A stretch of 64,000 bases of DNA. Origin: Burkholderia sp. FERM BP-3421 (GTDB lineage: Bacteria > Pseudomonadota > Gammaproteobacteria > Burkholderiales > Burkholderiaceae). The DNA is taken from NCBI RefSeq assembly GCF_028657905.1, contig NZ_CP117781.1, positions 2,294,001-2,358,000 on the forward strand, read 5' to 3'. This document shows, piece by piece, positions 56,001-62,702 of this stretch. Made by a program: the position numbers and the translations under genes. A model generated the notes under the pieces. The model was given only the letters and a program-made list of their open reading frames with translations. It made no database searches and was not told where the DNA came from. How positions within the stretch are numbered: position 1 is the stretch's first letter; each line of letters begins with the position of its first letter.

Positions 56001-57359
56001 CTGCGCGCGCGGCGTCTCGACCGGCGCTTCCTCGACGATCAGATGGCAATTGGTGCCGCCGAAGCTGAAGCCGCTGAGCCCGGCCACGCGCGGCGCGTCG
56101 CCGTCCGGCCAGGACGTCAGCGTGCGCGGGATCTCGAACGGCGTGCCGTCGAGCGCGAGGTACGGATTGAGCGTGTGCAGATGCAGATGCGGCGGGATCT
56201 GCCGATGCCGCAGCACCAGCACGGTCTTGATCAGGCCCGCGATGCCGGCCGCCGCCTCCAGGTGCCCGATGTTGGTCTTCACCGAGCCGACCCGGCACCA
56301 TGCATCCGGCGCGCGCCCTTCGCCGAGCACCGTCTGCAGCGCGCGCATCTCGATCGGATCGCCCACCTTCGTGCCGGTGCCGTGCGCCTCGACATAGCCG
56401 ATGCGCGCGGGCGCGACGCCGGCGTCCGCGCACGCGCGGCGGATCACGGCCTGCTGCGCCTGGCCGTTCGGCGCGGTGATGCCGTTGCTGGTGCCGTCCT
56501 GGTTCACGGCGGAACCGCGGATCACCGCGAGGATCCGGTCGCCGGCCGCGAGCGCGTCGTCGAGCCGCTTCAGGATCACCACCCCGCAGCCCTCGCCGCG
56601 CACGTAACCGTCGGCGTCCGCGTCGAACGCGCGGCAGCGGCCCGTCGGCGACATCATGCGCGCCTGCGAGAACGCGACCGTCATGTCCGGCGACAGCACG
56701 AGGTTCACCCCGCCCGCGATCGCGAGCGAGGTCTCGCCCTCGCGCAGGCTGCGGCACGCGACATGCAGCGCGACCAGCGACGACGAACACGCGCTCTCCA
56801 TGCCGAGGCTCGGCCCGTGCAGGTCGAGGAAATAGGACAGCCGGTTCGCGGCGAAGCTGGGCGTGCTGCCCGTGCCGTCGTAGCGATCGATGCGGTCCGG
56901 ATCGCGGCACAGCATGCGCATGTAGTCGGTGTTGCCGATCCCGACGAACACGCCCGCGTCGCCGCCGCGCAAACTGTGCGGCGAGATGCCGGCATCCTCG
57001 AGCGCGGCCCACGCGGTCTCCATCACGAGCCGCTGCTGCGGGTCCATGCGCTCGGCTTCGCGCCGCGAAATGCCGAAGAACTCCGCGTCGAACTGGTCGA
57101 CGTCGTCGACGAAGCCGCCCCAGCGCGTGACCATCTTGCCCGGGGCGTCCTCGCGCGGGTCGTAGAAGTCCGCGAGGTTCCAGCGCTCGGCCGGCACCTC
57201 GCGCACCGCGTCGACGCCGTCGCGCAACAGCGCCCAGAACGCCGCGACGTCGCGCGCGCCGGGAAACCGGCAACCCATCCCGACGATCGCGACCGGTACG
57301 CCGCCCGCGCGCGGCGCGGCGGCCCCCGACGGCGCCGCCGACGCCTGCACGCGCGTCAT
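50073..57359 (-). CDS. PKS: KS-AT-ACP-aminotransferase-methyltransferase-condensation
   Basis: A 2428-residue protein from the ATG at 57359, overlapping the halogenase stop (ATGA). Domains: ketosynthase ([12 protein letters not shown], Cys about 188; [17 protein letters not shown]), malonyl-type acyltransferase (GHSLGEY near 648, AFHS motif), carrier (LGADSLVL, Ser about 1016), PLP aminotransferase of the glutamate-semialdehyde type (YGKIVGGG, Lys about 1421), C-methyltransferase (LEVGAGTGG near 1803) and condensation (HHVLLDG near 2100). The KS-AT-ACP-AMT-C order matches iturin and mycosubtilin synthases, which make beta-amino fatty acids. There is no ketoreductase, as expected if the keto group is transaminated. 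Confidence 0.95.
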   Translation of the reverse strand: MTRVQASAAPSGAAAPRAGGVPVAIVGMGCRFPGARDVAAFWALLRDGVDAVREVPAERWNLADFYDPREDAPGKMVTRWGGFVDDVDQFDAEFFGISRREAERMDPQQRLVMETAWAALEDAGISPHSLRGGDAGVFVGIGNTDYMRMLCRDPDRIDRYDGTGSTPSFAANRLSYFLDLHGPSLGMESACSSSLVALHVACRSLREGETSLAIAGGVNLVLSPDMTVAFSQARMMSPTGRCRAFDADADGYVRGEGCGVVILKRLDDALAAGDRILAVIRGSAVNQDGTSNGITAPNGQAQQAVIRRACADAGVAPARIGYVEAHGTGTKVGDPIEMRALQTVLGEGRAPDAWCRVGSVKTNIGHLEAAAGIAGLIKTVLVLRHRQIPPHLHLHTLNPYLALDGTPFEIPRTLTSWPDGDAPRVAGLSGFSFGGTNCHLIVEEAPVETPRAQPADAARVCLLPLSARSLPALRALADAFARGLNEDRTACEPSPLAALAALGRTAALGRAHFPHRLAVTANSRAQLATRLSGWLDGRADWGGVQRTAARHASPDLVFMMTGQGAGQVGAGQGLYREQPAFRRAVERCDDVLRALGAPGGIGRLLRGEGPPPRADDPEQVQPAVFVLGYALAELWRAWGIRPRAVLGHSLGEYVAACVAGAVDLEPALALVAARGRLTAALAEPGGMAVLFASAETVSGLLAREPGRLALAAFNGPQATVVSGDAAALDALLQAGAAQRIEGRRLDTTHAFHSPLMQPMVEAFRAEAARVDWRPPSIPLVAGLTGTVWPAGSAPDADYWCRHLLEPVRFVDSLRGVTAGGAKLLLELGAGAALTRLGARGGYGEAAHFIASLPPDRDESGALLDALGVLYAHGKDVDWRGVYGREDARPVPLPGYPFQRQRYWYTDTPAAAGASAMGAANEPAIAERPPHVDGAPAAPARAAHADDHRAPGVGARAASAVAIASPALRADAPVRHAPPAASRDARILAILIAEFGRLLHGDPDALDPDASFLELGADSLVLVDAVHRIEQRFGIQISARQLFSDIPTPRALAAHLAALAPAGDEADEADARERPASGTPETTATTADRAALIDLIRQQQRLLAQQLALLQASAEVTPVPAARQATPFALAAAAAIAPSAAAVPAALSPTQRRYLDQLTARYVARTGGSRARAAASRAALADSRASAGFRPSIKEMLYPIVGSHGAGACFHDVDGNAYLDLTMGFGVSLFGHQPDFVGAALTGQWQRGLQVGPQSPLAGEVAELIRDLTGVERVAFCNTGTEAVMTAVRLARAATGRTKVALFSGAYHGHADGLLVAAPGRPGSAGVTPGAVADVLMFDYGEPHALEQIEACAGELAAILVEPVQSRRPELQPRAFLRRLREIANAHGAALVFDEVLTGFRIHPGGAQAWFDVRADLVAYGKIVGGGLPIGVVGGRARFLDGIDGGAWDYGDASGPHAETVFFAGTFNKNHLTMATARAVLTHLKAAGPALQETLNARTARLADTLNTMLASRGAPVRVAHFGSLFRFQVSGNLDPFFYGLVDKGLYVWEGRTCFLSTAHTEADLATIVERVTAVVDELAQAGWFGAPAVAADDAAAAADAAAAVALPSSAALGQDLAGTLALLRARHDLGTYARGMAWLERRAVEHIDAAFVALGHRAQPGAVVTDEGLAAELGVVSAQRRLFGRLLQILAEEGRLEADGPGRWRARAASAPIAAGEPASAEGAAVAHERGLLERCGAALADVLRGARHPLEVLAPGGDLAPLRTLYTASPMARAMNTLARDAVAAAVRAAPADATVRLLEVGAGTGGTTAYVVPALPAGRVEYVFSDLSPRFLDDARRQFAEYPFMAYRLLDIEQPPRPDEQADIVIAANVLHATADLGRTLDQLRARLRPGGLLFVLEGSGRARWLDLVFGLTDGWWLFADHAVRPDYPLLDADAWLDQLAAHGFADAVALRSGERDGPGAQTLLIAGAARRFALSPIQHAIWVASRVGPPGAYHESLTVRLGGAPDREALAQAVRLLLRRHDALRMRVDADGAHQRIGPPGDGLVPVALPAGEPHAQARAWLDAELARPFDLTTEPPVRFHLLDLGDDAHDLVVSAHHVLLDGLSLVTLARELGQAYAALATGGAPAWSAAPSFAAHLERTGPAAQPARWAASRDYWRARLAPPLPRIALPLDRPRSARRPHLGARLRGAMPAGLGDTLTALATAHGCTLFMVLLAGFRVLLHGLAGPGEALVGISAAGQSADGEAALVGCCVNVLPLRLADAPEQRVDALLAAVRGEVLDACDHQWVSLAEIAADLDLPRDAGRPLIDVHFNYDKVEGGVGYGPLAVAFETNHAGAARRDLTWNPVEVDGQLALIVDYDADLFDAATVEGWMDDYAWLLARMAAQPDLSIAALASERAARRAQALAQRDGARLRTARRRAGGPA

Positions 57360-58816
57360 GCGGTCAGTTCCGGATGCGCCGCGGGCGCGAGATGCCCCGC
57401 GAGCGCGGCGACGGTCGGATAGTCGTAGCCGAGCGTGGGCGCGAGGTCGCGCGACAGCCAGTCGCTGAGGTCGCCCGTCATCCGCACGATCTCGACCGAC
57501 GACAGCCCGTAATCGACGATCGGCACCTCGATGTCGATCTCCTCGGCCGGCCGGCCCAGCGCCTCGGCGAGGTAGGCGACGATCCAGGCCTGGATCGCCT
57601 CGCGATCGGCCGCGCGCGCCGCGCCGCGCACCTGCACGACGGGCGCCGTGCCGCCCGCGCCGCGCGTGGGCAGCTGCGAGGCCAGCGCATGGAAGCGACG
57701 CATCGCCGCGCCGCGCTCGGTGCCGCGCAGCTGCTGCCACGCCTGCCACTGCACGAAGCGGCGCGGATGCAGCACGGGGTTCGGCTGCGGCTCCGTGTTG
57801 TCGCCGTACAGGATCTGCTGCTCCAGCGCGCTCAGCTCCAGCCCGACCTCGTTTTCCGGCAGCGCGATGCGGCCGAGCCGGAATGCGTTGTACAGCGCGT
57901 GGAACGCCACTTCGTCGGCGTCGAGATCGTGGTTGTCGCGCACCACGTTGCGCTTGAAGCGATCCTCGCCCGACACGAGCACGTTGTAGTGGCGACGCAC
58001 GTCGTGGCCGTTTTCATCGATCCATTCCTGCGTCTGCCGCCCCGGGTAGACCAGCACGTCCGGGCCGACGTAGCGGCCGATGATGCCGAGCCGGCGCCGC
58101 GTCGAATGATTCGGATACGAGCAGTGCATGGTGCGCTCGGTGAAGATGATCGCCTGGCCGGCGCGCACCGGCACGTCCTCGACTTCCCAGTCGTTCTCGT
58201 CGAACGCGTAGGCGAACGAATACTGCTGGTTGCGCTGCCAGATCGTCTTGTGCGCGCTGATGCCCGCGAAGATGCCGTCGGCCGCCGGCGCGGCGCTCGG
58301 GATGATCTCGAACGCGGTCGACTGCGAGCCGTTCGCGAAGCGCATGCAGCCGTTTTCCTTATCCACGTTGTCGATCGCGACCCACACGGTGAGGTTCACG
58401 TGACGTTCCTCGTCGTCCGGATAGACGAGGGTCTTCTTCGAGAAATCGATGTCGCTCGACGAGTAGTGCTCGATCGCCTGGTGCCACTTGATCACGCCCT
58501 GGCCCGGCATCTTGCAGAACACGTTGGTGTACCACAGCAGCAGGTCGGGACCGACCATCTGGTTCAGCTTCCCGATCAGCTCCGGCTTGCGGAACATCGC
58601 CTTCAGCGGCTCGTGATACAGGTGCAGGTCGCGCGGCGTTTCGAGTCCGAGCACGTTGTTGAAGAAGGTCATGACCTGCTGCCCGTCCGCCTCTTCGATC
58701 AGGCGGCCATTGGTTTCCAGGCAATCCTGGATGACGGCGACCTCGGCGGGCGAAAACAGATCGACCTTCACCCAACCCTTGGTGTTGAAGTGCTCAAGCT
58801 GCTCGGCTGACAACAT
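57356..58816 (-). CDS. SyrB2/HctB-like aliphatic halogenase fused to ACP
   Basis: A 486-residue protein from the ATG at 58816, with GGGGAG eight bases upstream (alternative ATG at 58831). Residues 1-265 form a PhyH-type 2OG-Fe(II) fold with His112 in KWHQAIEHY and the distal His231 in RTMHCSYPNHSTRRR. The usual Asp of the HxD motif is Ala114 (HQA). That change opens the iron site for chloride in SyrB2-type halogenases. A linker of about 130 residues leads to a C-terminal carrier domain (VDYGLSSVEIV, Ser440). This matches HctB, a fatty acyl halogenase with a fused ACP. It should chlorinate the acyl chain loaded by the FAAL. A hydroxylase role is less likely. Confidence 0.85.
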   Translation of the reverse strand: MLSAEQLEHFNTKGWVKVDLFSPAEVAVIQDCLETNGRLIEEADGQQVMTFFNNVLGLETPRDLHLYHEPLKAMFRKPELIGKLNQMVGPDLLLWYTNVFCKMPGQGVIKWHQAIEHYSSSDIDFSKKTLVYPDDEERHVNLTVWVAIDNVDKENGCMRFANGSQSTAFEIIPSAAPAADGIFAGISAHKTIWQRNQQYSFAYAFDENDWEVEDVPVRAGQAIIFTERTMHCSYPNHSTRRRLGIIGRYVGPDVLVYPGRQTQEWIDENGHDVRRHYNVLVSGEDRFKRNVVRDNHDLDADEVAFHALYNAFRLGRIALPENEVGLELSALEQQILYGDNTEPQPNPVLHPRRFVQWQAWQQLRGTERGAAMRRFHALASQLPTRGAGGTAPVVQVRGAARAADREAIQAWIVAYLAEALGRPAEEIDIEVPIVDYGLSSVEIVRMTGDLSDWLSRDLAPTLGYDYPTVAALAGHLAPAAHPELTA

Positions 58817-58830
58817 GTGAAGTCTCCCCA

Positions 58831-60630
58831 TCACTCGAGATGCGCCCCGTCGGCCGGGGCTTGGTAAGGACGGCCGCTCGCATGAACCTGCGCCAGCGTG
58901 CCGGCCAGATAGGCGGCGCGACAGGCCGCCCGCTGAATTTTTCCGCTCGTCGTCTTGGTGATCGTGCCCGGCGCGATCAGCACGATGCGCGCGTTGCCCA
59001 CGTCGTGCAGCTCCGCGATCGCGCGGCGGATGCTGTCGGTCGCCTGCGCGGGGTCGAGGTCGCGCAGATGGCTGCGGCGCACCTCCTGGACGATCACGAG
59101 CTGCTCGCCGTCCGCCGCGTCGATCGAGAACGCCGCGCCGTGGTCGATCCGCAGCGCCGCGTGGCTCGCCTGCGCGGTGCGTTCGAGATCCTGCGGATAG
59201 TGGTTGCGGCCGTGGATGATGATCACGTCCTTGAGGCGGCCCGTGACGAACAGGTCGCCGTCCGCGACGAAGCCGAGATCGCCGGTGCGCAGGAACGGCC
59301 CGTCGCCGCTGTCGGCGAGCCGCGCGCCGAACGTCTCGGCGGTCTCCTGCGGCCGCTGCCAGTAGCCCTGCGCGACCGCCGCGCCGGCCACCCAGATCTC
59401 GCCCACCTGATCGGGCGCGCAGGGGCGCAGCGTGCGCGGGTCGACGATCTCGACGCGCGCGTCGATGCAGCTCGCGCCGTGTCCGAGCAGCACGCGTCCG
59501 CCGTCCGCCTCGGAGCGCGCCGCCACCCGGCCGCGCGCGAGCGCGGCGGGATCGATCGCGAAGCGGCGCAGCGGCGCGCCGCGCGGATGCGTGGCGACCT
59601 TCAGCGCCGTCTCCGCGAGCCCGTAGCCCGGGCACACCACGTCGGGACCGAGGCCGAACGGCGCGAACGTCTCGACGAAGCGGCGCACGACATCGTCGCG
59701 CACGGGCTCCGCGCCGTTGATCGCCACCTTCAGCGTATGCAGGTCGAGCCCCGCGGTCCGGCGCGGATCGGCGGTGTCGACGCACAGCTGGAACGCGAAG
59801 TTCGGCGCGGCCGTGTGCGTCGCGCCGAAGTGCGTGATCGCGCGCAGCCAGCGCATCGGCTGCTGCAGGAAGGTCATCGGCGCGAGCTGGTGACACGGAA
59901 AGCCGTTGTAGAGCGGCTGCAGCACGCCGTACAGCAGCCCCATGTCGTGGAACACCGGCAGCCAGCTGACCATGCAGCTGTCGGGGCCGTGCCGCGAGGC
60001 GCGGTCGATGTCGCACAGCGTCGCGAGCGCATTGCCGTGGCTGACCATCACGCCCTTCGGCTCGCTGACCGAACCCGAGGTGTATTGCAGCCACGCGAGC
60101 GCGTCCGGACCGGGCAGCGGCACGTCCGCCGCCGGCAGCGGCGCGTCGGCGCCGCCGCCCGCGAGCAGCGTGCAGCCCGCCTCGCGCAGCAGCGCGTCGA
60201 GATCCGGCCGGTCGGCCGCCAGGCTGTCCGGCCCGAGCGCGAGACGCGGCGCGGCTTCGCGCAGGATCGGCAGGAGCCGCGTCATCGGGCGGCCGGCGCG
60301 CGGCAGGTCGACGCATACCGCGATCATCCGTGCGTACAGGCAACCGAAGAACGCGACCAGGAACGCCGCGCCGCCCGGGAACAACAGCACCCGGTCGCCC
60401 GCGCGGCCGTGGCGCAGCAGGTGCGCCGCGCGGGCGCGCGCGCCGCGGTCGAGCATCGCGTAGGTCAGCGCGTCGCCGGGCTCGTCGCCGTTGCGCGGGA
60501 AGTGATAGGCAAGCTGCTCGGGCGTGCGTTCGGCGCGGCCGCGCAGCAGCTGGTTGAGATCGGAGCAAGGCAGGGAGAGCGCCGGGGCGAGGAGCGGTGG
60601 CGTGACGACGTCAGCTCCAGTAATAGACAT
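58831..60630 (-). CDS. Fatty acyl-AMP ligase
   Basis: A 599-residue enzyme from the ATG at 60630, with GGGAGGCAGG just upstream; the start lies 20 bases inside the preceding gene. Adenylate-forming motifs are clear: YTSGSVSEPKGVMVSH near residues 183-198, WLPVFHDMGLLYGVLQPLY, PNFAFQLCVD and TGDLGFVADGDLFVTGRLKDVIIIHGRN. The FHDMGL and PNFA features are typical of FAALs, which transfer fatty acids from AMP to a carrier protein rather than CoA. The neighbouring halogenase-ACP is the obvious acceptor. Confidence 0.92.
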   Translation of the reverse strand: MSITGADVVTPPLLAPALSLPCSDLNQLLRGRAERTPEQLAYHFPRNGDEPGDALTYAMLDRGARARAAHLLRHGRAGDRVLLFPGGAAFLVAFFGCLYARMIAVCVDLPRAGRPMTRLLPILREAAPRLALGPDSLAADRPDLDALLREAGCTLLAGGGADAPLPAADVPLPGPDALAWLQYTSGSVSEPKGVMVSHGNALATLCDIDRASRHGPDSCMVSWLPVFHDMGLLYGVLQPLYNGFPCHQLAPMTFLQQPMRWLRAITHFGATHTAAPNFAFQLCVDTADPRRTAGLDLHTLKVAINGAEPVRDDVVRRFVETFAPFGLGPDVVCPGYGLAETALKVATHPRGAPLRRFAIDPAALARGRVAARSEADGGRVLLGHGASCIDARVEIVDPRTLRPCAPDQVGEIWVAGAAVAQGYWQRPQETAETFGARLADSGDGPFLRTGDLGFVADGDLFVTGRLKDVIIIHGRNHYPQDLERTAQASHAALRIDHGAAFSIDAADGEQLVIVQEVRRSHLRDLDPAQATDSIRRAIAELHDVGNARIVLIAPGTITKTTSGKIQRAACRAAYLAGTLAQVHASGRPYQAPADGAHLE

Positions 60631-61507
60631 CCTGCCTCCCTTTCGAAAACGCGATGAAGCCGCCGATCGTCACGCGCCGGCCGCCCTCCGCGACCGGCAC
60701 GACCCGATGCAGGATGGTGCCGCCGTTGAACACGAGGAGCGACCCGGGCGGCGGCGTCACCGACATGCGCGGATAGTTCTCCATCACGTCGGTGATCGGC
60801 CGGCCGCGGATCGTGCCCGTGTGCGCGATGCCGCCGCGCTCCTTGTCGAGCCATTCGGTCTCTTCCCAGCGCATGCCGTACAGCATCAGCTCGCCGCCCG
60901 CGCGCGGCGCCTCGAGCACGATGAAGAAGCCGAGATGATCGGTATGGCTGACCAGCGTGGACAGGTGGCGATAGCCGCGCGTCGCGTGCAGGAACTGATT
61001 CTCGAAATGCCAGCCGATGCCCTGCCCGACTTCCAGCACGCGCACGGTCGCGTGGGTATACGGTTCGCCGTCGGGCGCATTGGGCACCCGCAGGCCGCGG
61101 CCGCCCGTCATCGCGCCCAGCAGCTCGGCGATGCGCGAGGAGAAATCGCGGCCGCCCTCGAACAACTGCGCGCAGAACACCCGGAACTCGGCCGCCTCGC
61201 GGCGGTAGCGCTCGAGATCCGATTCGGCGATATACAGCGCGGGGCCGTAGATCAGCACCTTGCCGAACGGCGAATCGGGCAGCGGCTCGCGCCGCGTCAG
61301 GCGGCTCGAGACGCGCTCGATCTCCTCGCGCGAAAAGGCGTTGTGGATGATCAGGCCGTCGACCCGGCCCTCGCTGATGTCGGCGAGACCGTTCGGCCGC
61401 GTCCCGGCCAGGTCGGCGGCGTCGAGTTCCTCGAAACGATAAGGCGGCTCGGCCTCGTCCGGCACGGAAATGACCGTGCGGGCGCCGGCGGATCGGGCCA
61501 CTGACAT
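60611..61507 (-). CDS. 2OG-Fe(II) oxygenase, prolyl-hydroxylase type
   Basis: A 298-residue protein from the ATG at 61507 behind GGAGGA. The likely metal triad is His188 and Asp190 in LVSHTDHLGFFIVLEAP, followed by GGELMLYG, and His267 in LVFNGGTILHRVVPVAEGGRR, with Arg277 or Arg278 for 2-oxoglutarate. A second His/Glu pair in GWHFEN (167/169) is an alternative. It is the first full-size gene of the arm and overlaps the FAAL start. It could hydroxylate the fatty chain, an amino acid or the peptide. Confidence 0.82.
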   Translation of the reverse strand: MSVARSAGARTVISVPDEAEPPYRFEELDAADLAGTRPNGLADISEGRVDGLIIHNAFSREEIERVSSRLTRREPLPDSPFGKVLIYGPALYIAESDLERYRREAAEFRVFCAQLFEGGRDFSSRIAELLGAMTGGRGLRVPNAPDGEPYTHATVRVLEVGQGIGWHFENQFLHATRGYRHLSTLVSHTDHLGFFIVLEAPRAGGELMLYGMRWEETEWLDKERGGIAHTGTIRGRPITDVMENYPRMSVTPPPGSLLVFNGGTILHRVVPVAEGGRRVTIGGFIAFSKGRQDVYYWS

Positions 61508-61605
61508 ACGTCATCCTCCTGGAAGCACATCCGGCCGAGATCGCGGCAAGCCCGCGCCGACCGGGTGGAAATCAAGCGAACCGGTACACACGCCGCACGC
61601 CAGGA

Positions 61606-61641
61606 GGCCGCCCGCGTCCTTTCGGAACGCAGCGGGCGGCC
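61606..61641 (-). terminator. Attenuator-like hairpin after the precursor gene
   Basis: GGCCGCCCGC and GCGGGCGGCC form a perfect 10-bp stem with a 16-base loop in the 159-base gap between the precursor peptide stop and the oxygenase start. A partial stop here would give more precursor than enzyme transcript, as in many RiPP operons. No T-run follows. Confidence 0.5.
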
Positions 61642-61666
61642 GCTTCCTAGCGCAACGCCGGGAAAA

Positions 61667-61960
61667 TCACTGCCGCTGGATCTGGCTGCCGATGTGGCAG
61701 CTGGTCGAGCAGTAGGCGTCCATCAGGGTCCGGACGGTGGCGTTCGTGTAGTAGTCCGTCTTCACCGAGTGGATGTATTGCGTGACTTCCTGCTCGGAGA
61801 ACGAGAAGCCCTTCTTCTTGCCCACTTCGGCGATCAAGTGCGCGGCCGACGCAACCTTGTCGCCGCCGTTCTTCGTCGCAACCTTGGCATCCTCGAACAA
61901 CTTCTGGTCGGTCCGCTTGTCGCACTTCTTCAGGAAGTCCACCAGCTGGTCCATCGCCAT
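61667..61960 (-). CDS. Nif11-type leader peptide, putative lanthipeptide precursor
   Basis: A 97-residue peptide from the ATG at 61960 behind GAGAGGTG. Residues 3-75 match a Nif11-like leader: MDQLVDFLKKCDK, LFEDAKVA, HLIAEVGKKKGFSFSEQEV. The C-terminus is compact and carries CSTSC (Cys84, Ser85, Thr86, Ser87, Cys88) followed by HIGSQIQRQ, giving two thiols and four hydroxy residues for lanthionine rings. No Gly-Gly cleavage site marks the core, so the boundary is unclear. It heads the oxygenase-FAAL-halogenase-PKS arm, about 18 kb from lanM. It could alternatively be a Nif11 protein with another role, but the CCG-LanM in the same cluster makes a precursor likely. Confidence 0.85.
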   Translation of the reverse strand: MAMDQLVDFLKKCDKRTDQKLFEDAKVATKNGGDKVASAAHLIAEVGKKKGFSFSEQEVTQYIHSVKTDYYTNATVRTLMDAYCSTSCHIGSQIQRQ

Positions 61961-62702
61961 AACACACCTCTCAGGAAATTATGTTGACATGATGAGCGTG
62001 ACCGGAATCCCGCTACCTGCCCGCGAGCCGTCACGCCCACCTCAGTATGGAGACACACTATCCAATTTTTCAAGCTATTTTATGCAAGATTCGATCCTAA
62101 TAGCATTTCATTTAATTTCATATACGAACAGCGAAAATTTTTGCCAGAAAGCGCTAAACCAATGATCCATGAACACAAGGAATTCGATTTTTTCATTCCT
62201 GCCACACGCGCAATGCAATCAAACTGGAAGCCAGCACTTAATTAAAGAATGACGGCTTCCGGAACGGCCATCACTTCTCGTTTACCCTTTTAAAATCACG
62301 CTTTTCGAGCAATCCGGCCGATTGACCATCGAAATGAAAACAAACTTTTCCTCTATTTTTCCAATATCCAACTATTACCGGACGATTGGCTTTCGATAAA
62401 ATCAGACCGCAAGAAACCGTCCAAAGCGAGACAAATCCGACGGAACAAGCCAGAATTTCACCAGTGAATTCCCGGAAATTCAAAGCGGCGCATCTCATTC
62501 CACGACGCATTGCCTTTCATTATTTTTTCTTATTGAATGAAATGGAATCCGGACAGTCCGGATGCGTTTGTATATTTGAATTGCGCCGCGCCGCGCGCGA
62601 ATGGTTTAATCCAGTCCGTCACGCCCGCCGGCAGGCGCGCGTGCTCTCCCGCCGCATACGACTCACGGCCGGCGGCCGCCGCGCGCAAGCCTGGAGACCA
62701 TC
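61961..62702. promoter_or_regulatory. AT-rich intergenic region at the right border of the cluster
   Basis: This gap of 742 bases is AT-rich from about 62040 to 62580, unlike both sides. I see no credible gene. It must hold the promoter of the precursor-peptide operon (leftward) and of the antiporter (rightward). A perfect palindrome lies at 62547-62563. A weak leftward promoter-like pair (TTGCAT with a GGATAG-like block) occurs around 62060-62090, but I would not rely on it. Confidence 0.55.
62547..62563. promoter_or_regulatory. 17-bp palindrome upstream of the antiporter gene
   Basis: ATCCGGAC and GTCCGGAT are exact reverse complements around a single A, about 140 bases before the antiporter start. 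The size and symmetry fit an operator for a dimeric regulator; its identity is unknown. Confidence 0.5.

Noticed and set aside
57356..58816. Plain phytanoyl-CoA dioxygenase or hydroxylase
   Set aside because: The metal-binding carboxylate is replaced by Ala (HQA), and an ACP is fused beside a FAAL, which fits a halogenase better.
62271..62510. Minus-strand 79-residue ORF in the AT-rich gap
   Set aside because: It has no convincing ribosome site or domain, and its composition fits chance translation of intergenic DNA.
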